In this document: positions 21,351 to 36,400 of the stretch, piece by piece
How positions within the stretch are numbered: position 1 is the first letter of the stretch
How the letters are laid out: each line of letters starts with the position of its first letter
NCBI RefSeq assembly: GCF_964355755.1
Contig: NC_092675.1
Span: forward strand, 12,973,312-13,037,311
Direction of reading: 5' to 3'
Length of the DNA stretch: 64,000 bases
Origin: Antedon mediterranea
Taxonomy: Eukaryota; Echinodermata; Crinoidea; Comatulida; Antedonidae
The notes under the pieces: generated by a model
Databases searched by the model: none
What the model was told of the DNA's origin: nothing
The model's input: the letters and a program-made list of their open reading frames with translations, nothing else
Translations under genes and position numbers: made by a program

Positions 21351-24300
21351 ATTTGAAGACGTTTTAGACCATTTTGTGATTTTTGAAAAAACTTGTTAAC
21401 ATAAAAACACCAAAGTGCTTAGAATAGCTTCAAATCACATTTGGAGACGTTTTAGACCATTTTGTGATTTTCGAAAAAACTTGTTAACATAAAAACACGA
21501 AAGTGCTTAGAAAAGCTTCAAATCGCATTTGGAAACGTTTTAGACCATTTTGTGATTTTCGAAAAAACTTGTTAACATAAAAACACGAAAGTGCTTAGAA
21601 TCACATTATAAACCGTTTTAGACCATTTTGAGCATTTCGATAACAATTTTCACACAAAAACATCAAAGAGCACAAAATAGCTTAATATCGTATTTAAAAA
21701 TGTTTTAGACCATTTTGAGCATTTAGATAAAACTTTTTCACACAAAACACCAAAGTGCTTAGAATAGCTTCAAATCGCATTTGGAGACGTTTTAGACCAT
21801 TTTGTGATTTTTGAAAAAACTTGTTAACATAAAAACACCAAAGTGCTTAGAATAGCTTCAAATCACATTTGGAGATGTTTTAGACCATTTTGTGATTTTT
21901 GAAAAAACTTGTTAACATAAAAACACGAAAGTGCTTAGAATAGCTTCAAATCACATTTGGAGACGTTTTAGACCATTTTGTGATTTTTGAAAAAACTTGT
22001 TAACATAAAAACACGAAAGTGCTTAGAATAGCTTCAAATCGCATTTGGAAACGTTTTAGACCATTTTGTGATTTTCGAAAAAGATTGTTAACATAAAAAC
22101 ACCAATGTGCTTAGAATCACATTATAAACCGTTTTAGACCATTTTGAGCATTTCGATAACAATTTTCACACAAAAACATCAAAGAGCACAAAATAGCTTA
22201 ATATCGTATTTATAAATGTTTTAGACCATTTTGAGCATTTCGACAAAACTTTTTCACACAAAACACCAAAGTGCTTAGAATAGCTTCAAATCGCATTTGG
22301 AGACGTTTTAGACCATTTTGTGATTTCGATGAAACTTGATTACACAAAAACATCAAAGTGCTTAAAATCACATTATAAACCGTTTTAGACCATTTTGAGC
22401 ATTTCGATAACACTTTTCACACAAAAACATCAAAGAGCACAAAATAGCTTAATATCGTATTTAAAAACGTTTTAGACCATTTTGAGCATTTAGACAAAAC
22501 TTTTTCACACAAAACACCAAAGTGCTTAGAATAGCTTCAAATCGCATTTGAAGACGTTTTAGACCATTTTGTGATTTTTGAAAAAACTTGTTAACATAAA
22601 AACACCAAAGTGCTTAGAATAGCTTCAAATCACATTTGGAGACGTTTTAGACCATTTTGTGATTTTCGAAAAAACTTGTTAACATAAAAACACGAAAGTG
22701 CTTAGAATAGCTTCAAATCGCATTTGGAAACGTTTTAGACCATTTTGTGATTTTCGAAAAAACTTGTTAACATAAAAACACGAAAGTGCTTAGAATCACA
22801 TTATAAACCGTTTTAGACCATTTTGAGCATTTCGATAACAATTTTCACACAAAAACATCAAAGAGCACAAAATAGCTTAATATCGTATTTAAAAATGTTT
22901 TAGACCATTTTGAGCATTTAGATAAAACTTTTTCACACAAAACACCAAAGTGCTTAGAATAGCTTCAAATCGCATTTGGAGACGTTTTAGACCATTTTGT
23001 GATTTTTGAAAAAACTTGTTAACATAAAAACACCAAAGTGCTTAGAATAGCTTCAAATCACATTTGGAGATGTTTTAGACCATTTTGTGATTTTTGAAAA
23101 AACTTGTTAACATAAAAACACGAAAGTGCTTAGAATAGCTTCAAATCACATTTGGAGACGTTTTAGACCATTTTGTGATTTTTAAAAAAACTTGTTAACA
23201 TAAAAACACGAAAGTGCTTAGAATAGCTTCAAATCGCATTTGGAAACGTTTTAGACCATTTTGTGATTTTCGAAAAAACTTGTTAACATAAAAACACGAA
23301 AGTGCTTAGAATCACATTATAAACCGTTTTAGACCATTTTGAGCATTTCGATAACAATTTTCACACAAAAACATCAAAGAGCACAAAATAGCTTAATATC
23401 GTATTTAAAAATGTTTTAGACCATTTTGAGCATTTAGATAAAACTTTTTCACACAAAACACCAAAGTGCTTAGAATAGCTTCAAATCGCATTTGGAGACG
23501 TTTTAGACCATTTTGTGATTTTCGAAAAAACTTGTTAACATAAAAACACGAAAGTGCTTAGAATAGCTTCAAATCGCATTTGGAAACGTTTTAGACCATT
23601 TTGTGATTTTCGAAAAAACTTGTTAACATAAAAACACGAAAGTGCTTAGAATCACATTATAAACCGTTTTAGACCATTTTGAGCATTTCGATAACAATTT
23701 TCACACAAAAACATCAAAGAGCACAAAATAGCTTAATATCGTATTTAAAAATGTTTTAGACCATTTTGAGCATTTAGATAAAACTTTTTCACACAAAACA
23801 CCAAAGTGCTTAGAATAGCTTCAAATCGCATTTGGAGACGTTTTAGACCATTTTGTGATTTTTGAAAAAACTTGTTAACATAAAAACACCAAAGTGCTTA
23901 GAATAGCTTCAAATCACATTTGGAGATGTTTTAGACCATTTTGTGATTTTTGAAAAAACTTGTTAACATAAAAACACGAAAGTGCTTAGAATAGCTTCAA
24001 ATCACATTTGGAGACGTTTTAGACCATTTTGTGATTTTTGAAAAAACTTGTTAACATAAAAACACGAAAGTGCTTAGAATAGCTTCAAATCGCATTTGGA
24101 AACGTTTTAGACCATTTTGTGATTTTCGAAAAAGATTGTTAACATAAAAACACCAATGTGCTTAGAATCACATTATAAACCGTTTTAGACCATTTTGAGC
24201 ATTTCGATAACAATTTTCACACAAAAACATCAAAGAGCACAAAATAGCTTAATATCGTATTTATAAATGTTTTAGACCATTTTGAGCATTTCGACAAAAC
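21351..24300 (+). repeat. Nest of tandem duplications unique to superunit 2
   Basis: The rare atttgaagac variant occurs at 21351 and 22545 (offset 1194) and at about 6373 in superunit 1, but superunit 1 has only one copy. The segment 21351-22070 is repeated at about 22545-23265. A/D hybrid-B2-C2 trimers then recur near 22790, 23300 and 23640. The order returns to that of superunit 1 at the caaaacaaca variant (24310). The net gain relative to superunit 1 is about 2051 bp. Single changes between copies (agaaaagc near 21510 versus agaatagc near 22704) show the duplications are not perfectly identical. Confidence 0.75.
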
Positions 24301-25979
24301 TTTTTCACACAAAACAACAAAGTGCTTAGAATAGCTTCAAATCGCATTTGGAGACGTTTTTTATACCATTTTGTGATTTCGATGAAACTTGATTACACAA
24401 AAACATCAAAGTGCTTAAAATCACATTATAAACCGTTTTAGACCATTTTGAGCATTTCGATAACACTTTTCACACAAAAACATCAAAGAGCACAAAATAG
24501 CTTAATATCGTATTTAAAAACGTTTTAGACCATTTTGAGCATTTAGACAAAACTTTTTCACACAAAACACCAAAGTGCTTAGAATAGCTTCAAATCGCAT
24601 TTGGAGACGTTTTAGAACATTTTGTGTTTTTCGAAAAAAACTGTTAACATAAAAACACCAAAGTGCTTAGAATAGCTTCAAATCGCATTTGGAGACGTTT
24701 TAGAACATTTTGTGTTCTTCGAAAAAACCTGTTAACATAAAAACACCAAAGTGCTTAGAATAGCTTCAAATCGCATTTGGAGACGTTTTAGACCATTTTG
24801 TGATTTTTGAAAAAACTTGTTAACATAAAAACACCAAAGTGCTTAGAATAGCTTCAAATCACATTTGGAGACGTTTTAGACCATTTTGTGATTTTCGAAA
24901 AAACTTTTTAACATAAAAACACGAAAGTGCTTAGAATAGCTTCAAATCGCATTTGGAAACGTTTTAGACCATTTTGTGATTTTCGAAAAAGATTGTTAAC
25001 ATAAAAACACCAAAGTGCTTAGAATCACAATATAAACCGTTTTAGACCATTTTGAGCATTTCGATAACAATTTTCACACAAAAACATCAAAGAGCACAAA
25101 ATAGCTTAATATCGTATTTAAAAATGTTTTAGACCATTTTGAGCATTTAGATAAAACTTTTTCACACAAAACACCAAAGTGCTTAGAATAGCTTCAAATC
25201 GCATTTGGAGACGGTTTAGACCATTTTGTGATTTTGAAAAAACTTGTTAACATAAAAACACCAAAGTGCTTAGAATAGCTTCAAATCGCATTTGGAGACG
25301 TTTTAGACCATTTTGTGATTTTCGAAAAAACTTGTTAACATAAAAACACCAAAGTGCTTAGAATAGCTTCAAATCGTATTTGGAGACGTTTTAGACCATC
25401 TTGAGATTTTCGAAAAAACTTGGTTACACAAAAACATCAAAGTGCTTAAAATCACATTATAAACCGTTTTAGACCATTTTGAACATTTCGATAACACTTT
25501 TCACACAAAAACATCAAAGAGCACAAAATAGCTTAATATCGTATTTAAAAACGTTTTAGACCATTTTGAGCATTTCGACAAAACTTTTTCACACAAAACA
25601 CCAAAGTGCTTAGAATAGCTTCAAATCGCATTTGGAGACGTTTTAGACCAATTTGTGCATTTCGATGAAACTTGATTACACAAAAACATCAACGTGCTTA
25701 AAATCACATTATAAACCGTTTTAGACCATTTTGAGCATTTCGATAACACTTTTCACACAAAAACATCAAAGAGCACAAAATAGCTTAATATCGTATTTAA
25801 AAACGTTTTAGACCATTTTGAGCATTTAGACAAAACTTTTTCACACAAAACACCAAAGTGCTTAGAATAGCTTCAAATCGCATTTGGAGACGTTTTAGAC
25901 TATTTTGTGCATTTCGATGAAACTTGGTTACACAAAAACATCAAAGTGCTTAAAATCACATTATAAATCGTTTTAGACC

Positions 25980-28900
25980 CTTTTGAGCATTTCGACAAAA
26001 CTTTTTCACACAAAATACCAAAGGGCTTAGAATAGCTTCAAATCGCATTTGGAGACGTTTTAGACCATTTTGTGATTTTCGAAAAAACTTTTTAACATAA
26101 AAAGACCAAAGTGCTTAGAATAGCTTCAAATCACATTTGGAGACGTTTTAGACCATTTTGTGATTTTCGAAAAAACTTGTTAACATAAAAACACGAAAGT
26201 GCTTAGAATAGCTTCAAATCGCATTTGGAAACGTTTTAGACCATTTTGTGATTTTCGAAAAAGATTGTTAACATAAAAACACCAATGTGCTTAGAATCAC
26301 ATTATAAACCGTTTTAGACCATTTTGAGCATTTCGATAACAATTTTCACACAAAAACATCAAAGAGCACAAAATAGCTTAACATCGTATTTATAAATGTT
26401 TTAGACCATTTTGAGCATTTCGACAAAACTTTTTCACACAAAACACCAAAGTGCTTAGAATAGCTTCAAATCGCATTTGGAGACGTTTTAGACCATTTTG
26501 TGATTTTTGAAAAAACTTGTTAACATAAAAACACCAAAGTGTTAGAATAGCTTCAAATCACATTTGGAGACGTTTCAGACCATTTTGTGATTTTCGAAAA
26601 AACTTGTTAACATAAAAACACGAAAGTGCTTAGAATAGCTTCAAATCGAATTTGGAAACGTTTTAGACCATTTTGTGATTTTCGAAAAAACTTGTTAACA
26701 TAAAAACACGAAAGTGCTTAGAATAGCTTCAAATCGCATTTGGAAACGTTTTAGACCATTTTGTGATTTTCGAAAAAGATTGTTAACATAAAAACACCAA
26801 AGTGCTTAGAATCACAATATAAACCGTTTTAGACCATTTTGAGCATTTCGATAACAATTTTCACACAAAAACATCAAAGAGCACAAAATAGCTTAATATC
26901 GTATTTAAAAATGTTTTAGACCATTTTGAGCATTTAGATAAAATTTTTCACACAAAACACCAAAGTGCTTAGAATAGCTTCAAATCGCATTTGGAGACGG
27001 TTTAGACCATTTTGTGATTTTGAAAAAACTTGTTAACATAAAAACACCAAAGTGCTTACAATAGCTTCAAATCGCATTTGGAGACGTTTTAGACCATTTT
27101 GTGATTTTCGAAAAAACTTGTTAACATAAAAACACCAAAGTGCTTAGAATAGCTTCAAATCGTATTTGGAGACGTTTTAGACCATTTTGAGATTTTCGAA
27201 AAAACTTGGTTACACAAAAACATCAAAGTGCTTAAAATCACATTATAAACCGTTTTAGACCATTTTGAACATTTCGATAACACTTTTCACACAAAAACAT
27301 CAAAGAGCACAAATTAGCTTAATATCGTATTTAAAAACGTTTTAGACCATTTTGAGCATTTCGACAAAACTTTTTCACACAAAACACCAAAGTGCTTAGA
27401 ATAGCTTCAAATCGCATTTGGAGACGTTTTAGACCAATTTGTGCATTTCGATGAAACTTGATTACACAAAAACATCAACGTGCTTAAAATCACATTATAA
27501 ACCGTTTTAGACCATTTTGAGCATTTCGATAACACTTTTCACACAAAAACATCAAAGAGCACAAAATAGCTTAATATCGTATTTAAAAACGTTTTAGACC
27601 ATTTTGAGCATTTAGACAAAACTTTTTCACACAAAACACCAAAGTGCTTAGAATAGCTTCAAATCGCATTTGGAGACGTTTTAGACCATTTTGTGTTTTT
27701 TGAAAAAAACTGTTAACATAAAAACACCAAAGTGCTTAGAATAGCTTCAAATCGCATTTGGAGACGTTTTAGACCATTTTGTGCATTTCGATGAAACTTG
27801 GTTACACAAAAACATCAAAGTGCTTAAAATCACATTATAAATCGTTTTAGACCATTTTGAGCATTTCGACAAAACTTTTTCACACAAAATACAAAAGTGC
27901 TTAGAATAGCTTCAAATCGCATTTGGAGAAGTTTTAGACCATTTTGTGATTTTCGAAAAAACTTTTTAACATAAAAACACCAAAGTGCTTAGAATAGCTT
28001 CAAATCACATTTGGAGACGTTTTAGACCATTTTGTGATTTTCGAAAAAACTTGTTAACATAAAAACACGAAAGTGCTTAGAATAGCTTCAAATCGCATTT
28101 AGAAACGTTTTAGACCATTTTGTGATTTTCGAAAAAAATTGTTAACATAAAAACACCAAAGTGCTTAGAATCACATTATAAACCGTTTTAGACCATTTTG
28201 AGCATTTCGATAACAATTTTCACACAAAAACATCAAAGAGCACAAAATAGCTTAATATCGTATTTAAAAATGTTTTAGACCATTTTGAGCATTTAGATAA
28301 AACTTTTTCACACAAAACACCAAAGTGCTTAGAATAGCTTCAAATCGCATTTGGAGACGTTTTAGACCATTTTGTGATTTTTGAAAAAACTTGTTAACAT
28401 AAAAACACCAAAGTGCTTAGAATAGCTTCAAATCACATTTGGAGACGTTTTAGACCATTTTGTGATTTTCGAAAAAACTTGTTAACATAAAAACACGAAA
28501 GTGCTTAGAATAGCTTCAAATCGCATTTGGAAACGTTTTAGACCATTTTGTGATTTTCGAAAAAACTTGTTAACATAAAAACACGAAAGTGCTTAGAATA
28601 GCTTCAAATCGCATTTGGAAACGTTTTAGACCATTTTGTGATTTTCGAAAAAACTTGTTAACATAAAAACACGAAAGTGCTTAGAATAGCTTCAAATCGC
28701 ATTTGGAAACGTTTTAGACCATTTTGTGATTTTCGAAAAAAATTGTTAACATAAAAACACCAAAGTGTTTAGAATAGCTTCAAATCGCATTTGGAGACGT
28801 TTTAGACCAATTTGTGATTTTCGAAAAAACTTATCAACATAAAAACACCAAAGGGTTTAGAATAGCTTCAAATCGCATTTGGAGACGTTTTAGACCATTT

Positions 28901-30480
28901 TGTGATTTTGAAAAAACTTGTTAACATAAAAACACCAAAGTGCTTAGAATAGCTTCAAATCGCATTTGGAGACGTTTTAGACCATTTTGTGATTTTCGAA
29001 AAAACTTGTTAACATAAAAACACCAAAGTGCTTAGAATAGCTTCAAATCGTATTTGGAGACGTTTTAGACCATTTTGAGATTTTCGAAAAAACTTGGTTA
29101 CACAAAAACATCAAAGTGCTTAAAATCACATTATAAACCGTTTTAGACCATTTTTAGCATTTCGGTAACACTTTTCACACAAAAACATCAAAGAGCACAA
29201 AATAGCTTAATATCGTATTTAAAAACGTTTTAGACCATTTTGAGCATTTAGACAAAACTTTTTCACACAAAACACCAAAGTGCTTAGAATAGCTTCAAAT
29301 CGCATTTGGAGACGTTTTAGACCATTTTGTGCATTTCGATGAAACTTGGTTACACAAAAACATCAAAGTGCTTAAAATCACATTATAAATCGTTTTAGAC
29401 CATTTTGAGCATTTCGACAAAACTTTTTCACACAAAATACCAAAGTGCTTAGAATAGCTTCAAATCGCATTTGGAGACGTTTTAGACCATTTTGTGATTT
29501 TCGAAAAAACTTTTTAACATAAAAACACCAAAGTGCTTAGAATAGCTTCAAATCACATTTGGAGACGTTTTAGACCATAAGTGCTTAGAATCACATTATA
29601 AACCGTTTTAGACCATTTTGAGCATTTCGATAACAATTTTCACACAAAAACATCAAAGAGCACAAAATAGCTTAATATCGTATTTAAAAATGTTTTAGAC
29701 CATTTTGAGCATTTAGATAAAACTTTTTCACACAAAACACCAAAGTGCTTAGAATAGCTTCAAATCGCATTTGGAGACGTTTTAGACCATTTTGTGATTT
29801 TTGAAAAAACTTGTTAACATAAAAACACCAAAGTGCTTAGAATAGCTTCAAATCACATTTGGAGACGTTTTAGACCATTTTGTGATTTTCGAAAAAACTT
29901 GTTAACATAAAAACACGAAAGTGCTTAGAATAGCTTCAAATCGCATTTGGAAACGTTTTAGACCATTTAGTTATTTTCGAAAAAACTTGTTAACATAAAA
30001 ACACGAAAGTGCTTAGAATAGCTTCAAATCGCATTTGGAAACGTTTTAGACCATTTTGTGATTTTCGAAAAAAATTGTTAACATAAAAACACCAAAGTGT
30101 TTAGAATAGCTTCAAATCGCATTTGGAGACGTTTTAGACCAATTTGTGATTTTCGAAAAAACTTATCAACATAAAAACACCAAAGGGTTTAGAATAGCTT
30201 CAAATCGCATTTGGAGACGTTTTAGACCATTTTGTGATTTTCGAAAAAACTTGTTAACATAAAAACACGAAAGTGCTTAGAATAGCTTCAAATCGCATTT
30301 GGAAACGTTTTAGACCATTTTGTGATTTTCGAAAAAACTTGTTAACATAAAAACATGAAAGTGCTTAGAATAGCTTCAAATCGTATTTGGAGACGTTTTA
30401 GACCATTTTGTGATTTTCGAAAAAACTTGTTAACATAAAAACACCAATGTGCTTAGAATAGCTTCAAATCGCTTTTTGAG
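25980..30480 (+). repeat. Expanded block of superunit 2 absent from superunit 1
   Basis: Between the caacgtgc markers (8661 versus 25689) and the gttttttatacc monomer (9908 versus 30483) superunit 2 is about 3.5 kb longer. The added sequence consists of the ordinary modules: A runs, A/D hybrid trimers, D-B-C trimers, D-C dimers and 78 bp monomers, with no new sequence type. It includes the first 40 bp deletion junction (29576) and the first cggtaac B variant (near 29164), both of which reappear later in the array. Confidence 0.7.
29566..29603 (+). repeat. 38 bp remnant monomer with 40 bp deletion
   Basis: An A/D hybrid monomer has lost 40 bases: after gttttagaccat the sequence runs straight into aagtgcttagaatcac and the D ending. 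The same junction (ccataagtg) is at about 29576, 34068, 39151, 41843, 47077, 49253 and 58068, and nowhere before 29.5 kb. A full-length counterpart is visible at about 32864-32941. Five copies lie about 413 bp after a cggtaac B variant. The copies at 39151 and 47077 instead lie in blocks with the gagaattt B variant and have gacattttag upstream. One deletion event followed by spread is the simplest reading. Confidence 0.87.
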
Positions 30481-33400
30481 ACGTTTTTTATACCATTTTG
30501 TGATTTCGATGAAACTTGATTACACAAAAACATCAAAGTGCTTAAAATCACATTATAAACCGTTTTAGACCATTTTGAGCATTTCGATAACACTTTTCAC
30601 ACAAAAACATCAAAGAGCACAAAATAGCTTAATATCGTATTTAAAAACGTTTTAGACCATTTTGAGCATTTAGACAAAACTTTTTCACACAAAACACCAA
30701 AGTGCTTAGAATAGCTTCAAATCGCATTTGGAGACGTTTTAGAACATTTTGTGTTTTTCGAAAAAAACTGTTAACATAAAAACACCAAAGTGCTTAGAAT
30801 AGCTTCAAATCGCATTTGGAGACGTTTTAGAACATTTTGTGTTCTTCGAAAAAACCTGTTAACATAAAAACACCAAAGTGCTTAGAATAGCTTCAAATCG
30901 CATTTGGAGACGTTTTAGACCATTTTGTGATTTTTGAAAAAACTTGTTAACATAAAAACACCAAAGTGCTTAGAATAGCTTCAAATCACATTTGGAGACG
31001 TTTTAGACCATTTTGTGATTTTCGAAAAAACTTGTTAACATAAAAACACGAAAGTGGTTAGAATAGCTTCAAATCGCATTTGGAAACGTTTTAGACCATT
31101 TTGTGATTTTCGAAAAAGATTGTTAACATAAAAACACCAAAGTGCTTAGAATCACAATATAAACCGTTTTAGACCATTTTGAGCATTTCGATAACAATTT
31201 TCACACAAAAACATCAAAGAGCACAAAATAGCTTAATATCGTATTTAAAAATGTTTTAGACAATTTTGAGCATTTAGATAAAACTTTTTCACACAAAACA
31301 CCAAAGTGCTTAGAATAGCTTCAAATCGCATTTGGAGACGGTTTAGACCATTTTGTGATTTTGAAAAAACTTGTTAACATAAAAACACCAAAGTGCTTAG
31401 AATAGCTTCAAATCGCATTTGGAGACGTTTTAGACCATTTTGTGATTTTCGAAAAAACTTGTTAACATAAAAACACCAAAGTGCTTAGAATAGCTTCAAA
31501 TCGTATTTGGAGACGTTTTAGACCATTTTGAGATTTTCGAAAAAACTTGGTTACACAAAAACATCAAAGTGCTTAAAATCACATTATAAACCGTTTTAGA
31601 CCATTTTGAACATTTCGATAACACTTTTCACACAAAAACATCAAAGAGCACAAAATAGCTTAATATCGTATTTAAAAACGTTTTAGACCATTTTGAGCAT
31701 TTCGACAAAACTTTTTCACACAAAACACCAAAGTGCTTAGAATAGCTTCAAATCGCATTTGGAGACGTTTTAGACCAATTTGTGCATTTCGATGAAACTT
31801 GATTACACAAAAACATCAACGTGCTTAAAATCACAATATAAACCGTTTTAGACCATTTTGAGCATTTCGATAACACTTTTCACACAAAAACATCAAAGAG
31901 CACAAAATAGCTTAATATCGTATTTAAAAACGTTTTAGACCATTTTGAGCATTTAGACAAAACTTTTTCACACAAAACACCAAAGTGCTTAGAATAGCTT
32001 CAAATCGCATTTGGAGACGTTTTAGACCATTTTGTGCATTTCGATGAAACTTGGTTACACAAAAACATCAAAGTGCTTAAAATGACATTATAAATCGTTT
32101 TAGACCATTTTGAGCATTTCGACAAAACTTTTTCACACAAAATACCAAAGGGCTTAGAATAGCTTCAAATCGCATTTGGAGACGTTTTAGACCATTTTGT
32201 GATTTTCGAAAAAACTTGTTAACATAAAAACACGAAAGTGCTTAGAATAGCTTCAAATCGCATTTGGAAACGTTTTAGACCATTTTGTGATTTTCGAAAA
32301 AAATTGTTAACATAAAAACACCAAAGTGCTTAGAATCACATTATAAACCGTTTTAGACCATTTTGAGCATTTCGATAACAATTTTCACACAAAAACATCA
32401 AAGAGCACAAAATAGCTTAATATCGTATTTAAAAATGTTTTAGACCATTTTGAGCATTTAGATAAAATTTTTCACACAAAACACCAAAGTGCTTAGAATA
32501 GCTTCAAATCGCATTTGGAGACGGTTTAGACCATTTTGTGATTTTGAAAAAACTTGTTAACATAAAAACACCAAAGTGCTTAGAATAGCTTCAAATCGCA
32601 TTTGGAGACGTTTTAGACCATTTTGTGCATTTCGAAAAAACTTGGTTACACAAAAACACCAAAGTGCTTAAAATCACATTATATATCGTTTTAGACCATT
32701 TTGAGCATTTCGACAAAACTTTTTCACACAAAATACCAAAGTGCTTAGAATAGCTTCAAATCGCATTTGGAGACGTTTTAGACCATTTTGTGATTTTCGA
32801 AAAAACTTTTTAACATAAAAACACCAAAGTGCTTAGAATAGCTTCAAATCACATTTGGAGACATTTTAGACCATTTTGTGATTTTCGAAAAAACTTGTTA
32901 ACATAAAAACACGAAAGTGCTTAGAATCACATTATAAACCGTTTTAGACCATTTTGAGCATTTCGATAACAATTTTCACACAAAAACATCAAAGAGCACA
33001 AAATAGCTTAATATCGTATTTAAAAATGTTTTAGACCATTTTGAGCATTTAGATAAAACTTTTTCACACAAAACACCAAAGTGCTTAGAATAGCTTCAAA
33101 TCGCATTTGGAGACGTTTTAGACCATTTTGTGATTTTCGAAAAAACTTGTTAACATAAAAACACGAAAGTGCTTAGAATAGCTTCAAATCGCATTTGGAA
33201 ACGTTTTAGACCATTTTGTGATTTTCGAAAAAAATTGTTAACATAAAAACACCAAAGTGTTTAGAATAGCTTCAAATCGCATTTGGAGACGTTTTAGACC
33301 AATTTGTGATTTTCGAAAAAACTTATCAACATAAAAACACCAAAGGGTTTAGAATAGCTTCAAATCGCATTTGGAGACGTTTTAGACCATTTTGTGATTT

Positions 33401-36400
33401 TGAAAAAACTTGTTAACATAAAAACACCAAAGTGCTTAGAATAGCTTCAAATCGCATTTGGAGACGTTTTAGACCATTTTGTGATTTTCGAAAAAACTTG
33501 TTAACATAAAAACACCAAAGTGCTTAGAATAGCTTCAAATCGTATTTGGAGACGTTTTAGACCATTTTGAGATTTTCGAAAAAACTTGGTTACACAAAAA
33601 CATCAAAGTGCTTAAAATCACATTATAAACCGTTTTAGACCATTTTGAGCATTTCGGTAACACTTTTCACACAAAAACATCAAAGAGCACAAAATAGCTT
33701 AATATCGTATTTAAAAACGTTTTAGACCATTTTGAGCATTTAGACAAAACTTTTTCACACAAAACACCAAAGTGCTTAGAATAGCTTCAAATCGCATTTG
33801 GAGACGTTTTAGACCATTTTGTGCATTTCGATGAAACTTGGTTACACAAAAACATCAAAGTGCTTAAAATCACATTATAAATCGTTTTAGACCATTTTGA
33901 GCATTTCGACAAAACTTTTTCACACAAAATACCAAAGTGCTTAGAATAGCTTCAAATCGCATTTGGAGACGTTTTAGACCATTTTGTGATTTTCGAAAAA
34001 ACTTTTTAACATAAAAACACCAAAGTGCTTAGAATAGCTTCAAATCACATTTGGAGACGTTTTAGACCATAAGTGCTTAGAATCACATTATAAACCGTTT
34101 TAGACCATTTTGAGCATTTCGATAACAATTTTCACACAAAAACATCAAAGAGCACAAAATAGCTTAATATCGTATTTAAAAATGTTTTAGACCATTTTGA
34201 GCATTTAGATAAAACTTTTTCACACAAAACACCAAAGTGCATAGAATAGCTTCAAATCGCATTTGGAGACGTTTTAGACCATTTTGTGATTTTTGAAAAA
34301 ACTTGTTAACATAAAAACACCAAAGTGCTTAGAATAGCTTCAAATCACATTTGGAGACGTTTTAGACCATTTTGTGATTTTCGAAAAAACTTGTTAACAT
34401 AAAAACACGAAAGTGCTTAGAATAGCTTCAAATCGCATTTGGAAACGTTTTAGACCATTTAGTGATTTTCGAAAAAACTTGTTAACATAAAAACACGAAA
34501 GTGCTTAGAATAGCTTCAAATCGCATTTGGAAACGTTTTAGACCATTTTGTGATTTTCGAAAAAAATTGTTAACATAAAAACACCAAAGTGTTTAGAATA
34601 GCTTCAAATCACATTTGGAGACGTTTTAGACCAATTTGTGATTTTCGAAAAAACTTATCAACATAAAAACACCAAAGGGTTTAGAATAGCTTCAAATCGC
34701 ATTTGGAGACGTTTTAGACCATTTTGTGATTTTCGAAAAAACTTGTTAACATAAAAACACGAAAGTGCTTAGAATAGCTTCAAATCGCATTTGGAAACGT
34801 TTTAGACCATTTTGTGATTTTCGAAAAAACTTGTTAACATAAAAACATGAAAGTGCTTAGAATAGCTTCAAATCGTATTTGGAGACGTTTTAGACCATTT
34901 TGTGATTTTCGAAAAAACTTGTTAACATAAAAACACCAATGTGCTTAGAATAGCTTCAAATCGCATTTTGAGACGTTTTAGACCATTTTGTGCATTTCGA
35001 TGAAACTTGGTTACACAAAAACATCAAAGTGCTTAAAATCACATTATAAACCATTTTAGACCATTTTGAGCATTTCGATAACACTTTTCACACAAAAACA
35101 TCAAAGAGCACAAAATAGCTTAATATCGTATTTAAAAACGTTTTAGACCATTTTGAGCATTTCGACAAAACTTTTTCACACAAAACACCAAAGTGCTTAG
35201 AATAGCTTCAAATCGCATTTGGAGACGTTTTAGACCATTTTGTGATTTTCGAAAAAACTTGTTAACATAAAAACATCAAAGTGTACAGAATAACTTCAAA
35301 TCGCATTTGGAGACCGTTTTAGGCCAATTTGTGATTTTCGAAAAAACATGTTAACCTAAAAATACCAAAGTGTTTAGAATAGCTTCAAATCGCATTTGGA
35401 GACGTTTTAGACCATTTTGTGATTTTCGACAAAACTTGTTAACATAAAAACACCAAAGTGCTTCAAATCGCATTTGGAGACATTTTAGACCAATTTGTGA
35501 TTTTTGAAAAAACTTGTTAACATAAAAACACCAAAGTGCTTACAATAGCTTCAAATCGTATTTGGAGACGTTTTAGACCATTTTGTGATTTTCGAAAAAA
35601 CTTGTTAACATAAAAACACCAAAGTACTTAGAATAGCTTCAAATTGCATTTTGAGACGTTTTAGACCATTTTATGCATTTCGATGAAACTTGGTTACACA
35701 AAAACATCAATTTTCTTAAATTCACATTATAATCCGTTTTAGACCATTTTGAGCATTTCGATAACACTTTTCACACAAAAACATCAAAGAGCACAAAATA
35801 GCTTAATATCGTATTTAAAAACGTTTTAGACCATTTTGAGCATTTAGACAAAACTTTTTCACACAAAACACCAAAGTGTTTAGAATAGCTTCAAATCGCA
35901 TTTGGAGACGTTTTAGACCATTTTGTGATTTTCGAAAAAACTTGTTAACATAAAAACACCAAAGTGCTTCAAATCGCATTTGAGACATTTTAGACCAATT
36001 TGTGATTTTTGAAAAAACTTGTTAACATAAAAACACCAAAGTGCTTACAATAGCTTCAAATCGTATTTGGAGACGTTTTAGACCATTTTGTGATTTTCGA
36101 AAAAACTTGTTAACATAAAAACACCAGAGTACTTAGAATAGCTTCAAATCGCATTTGGAGACGTTTTAGACCATTTTATGCATTTCGATGAAACTTGGTT
36201 ACACAAAAACATCAAAGTGCTTAAAATCACATTATAATCCGTTTTAGACCATTTTGAGCATTTCGATAACACTTTTCACACAAAAACATCAAAGAGCACA
36301 AAATAGCTTAATATCGTATTTAAAAACTTTTTAGACCATTTTGAGCATTTCGACAAAACTTTTTCACACAAAACACCAAAGTGCTTAGAATAGCTTCAAA

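Larger units (their letters stand above)
15144..36107 (+). repeat. Superunit 2 (20964 bp)
   Basis: It begins at the second cagagtac marker (15161) and ends before the third (36125). Relative to superunit 1 it lacks about 166 bp near 18.4 kb, and gains about 2051 bp at 21.35-24.3 kb, about 3546 bp at 26-30.5 kb, and about 389 bp at 32.1-34.9 kb. These offset steps sum to the total length difference of 5821 bp within one base, which supports the alignment by landmarks. Its last 2 kb are collinear with the end of superunit 1 at a constant offset of 20964. Confidence 0.8.

Noticed and set aside
22210-22413. Minus-strand open frame of 67 codons
   Set aside because: Same satellite reading as above, with lysine, serine and asparagine-rich low complexity content and no recognisable domain. 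Its recurrence follows the repeat, not selection on a protein.
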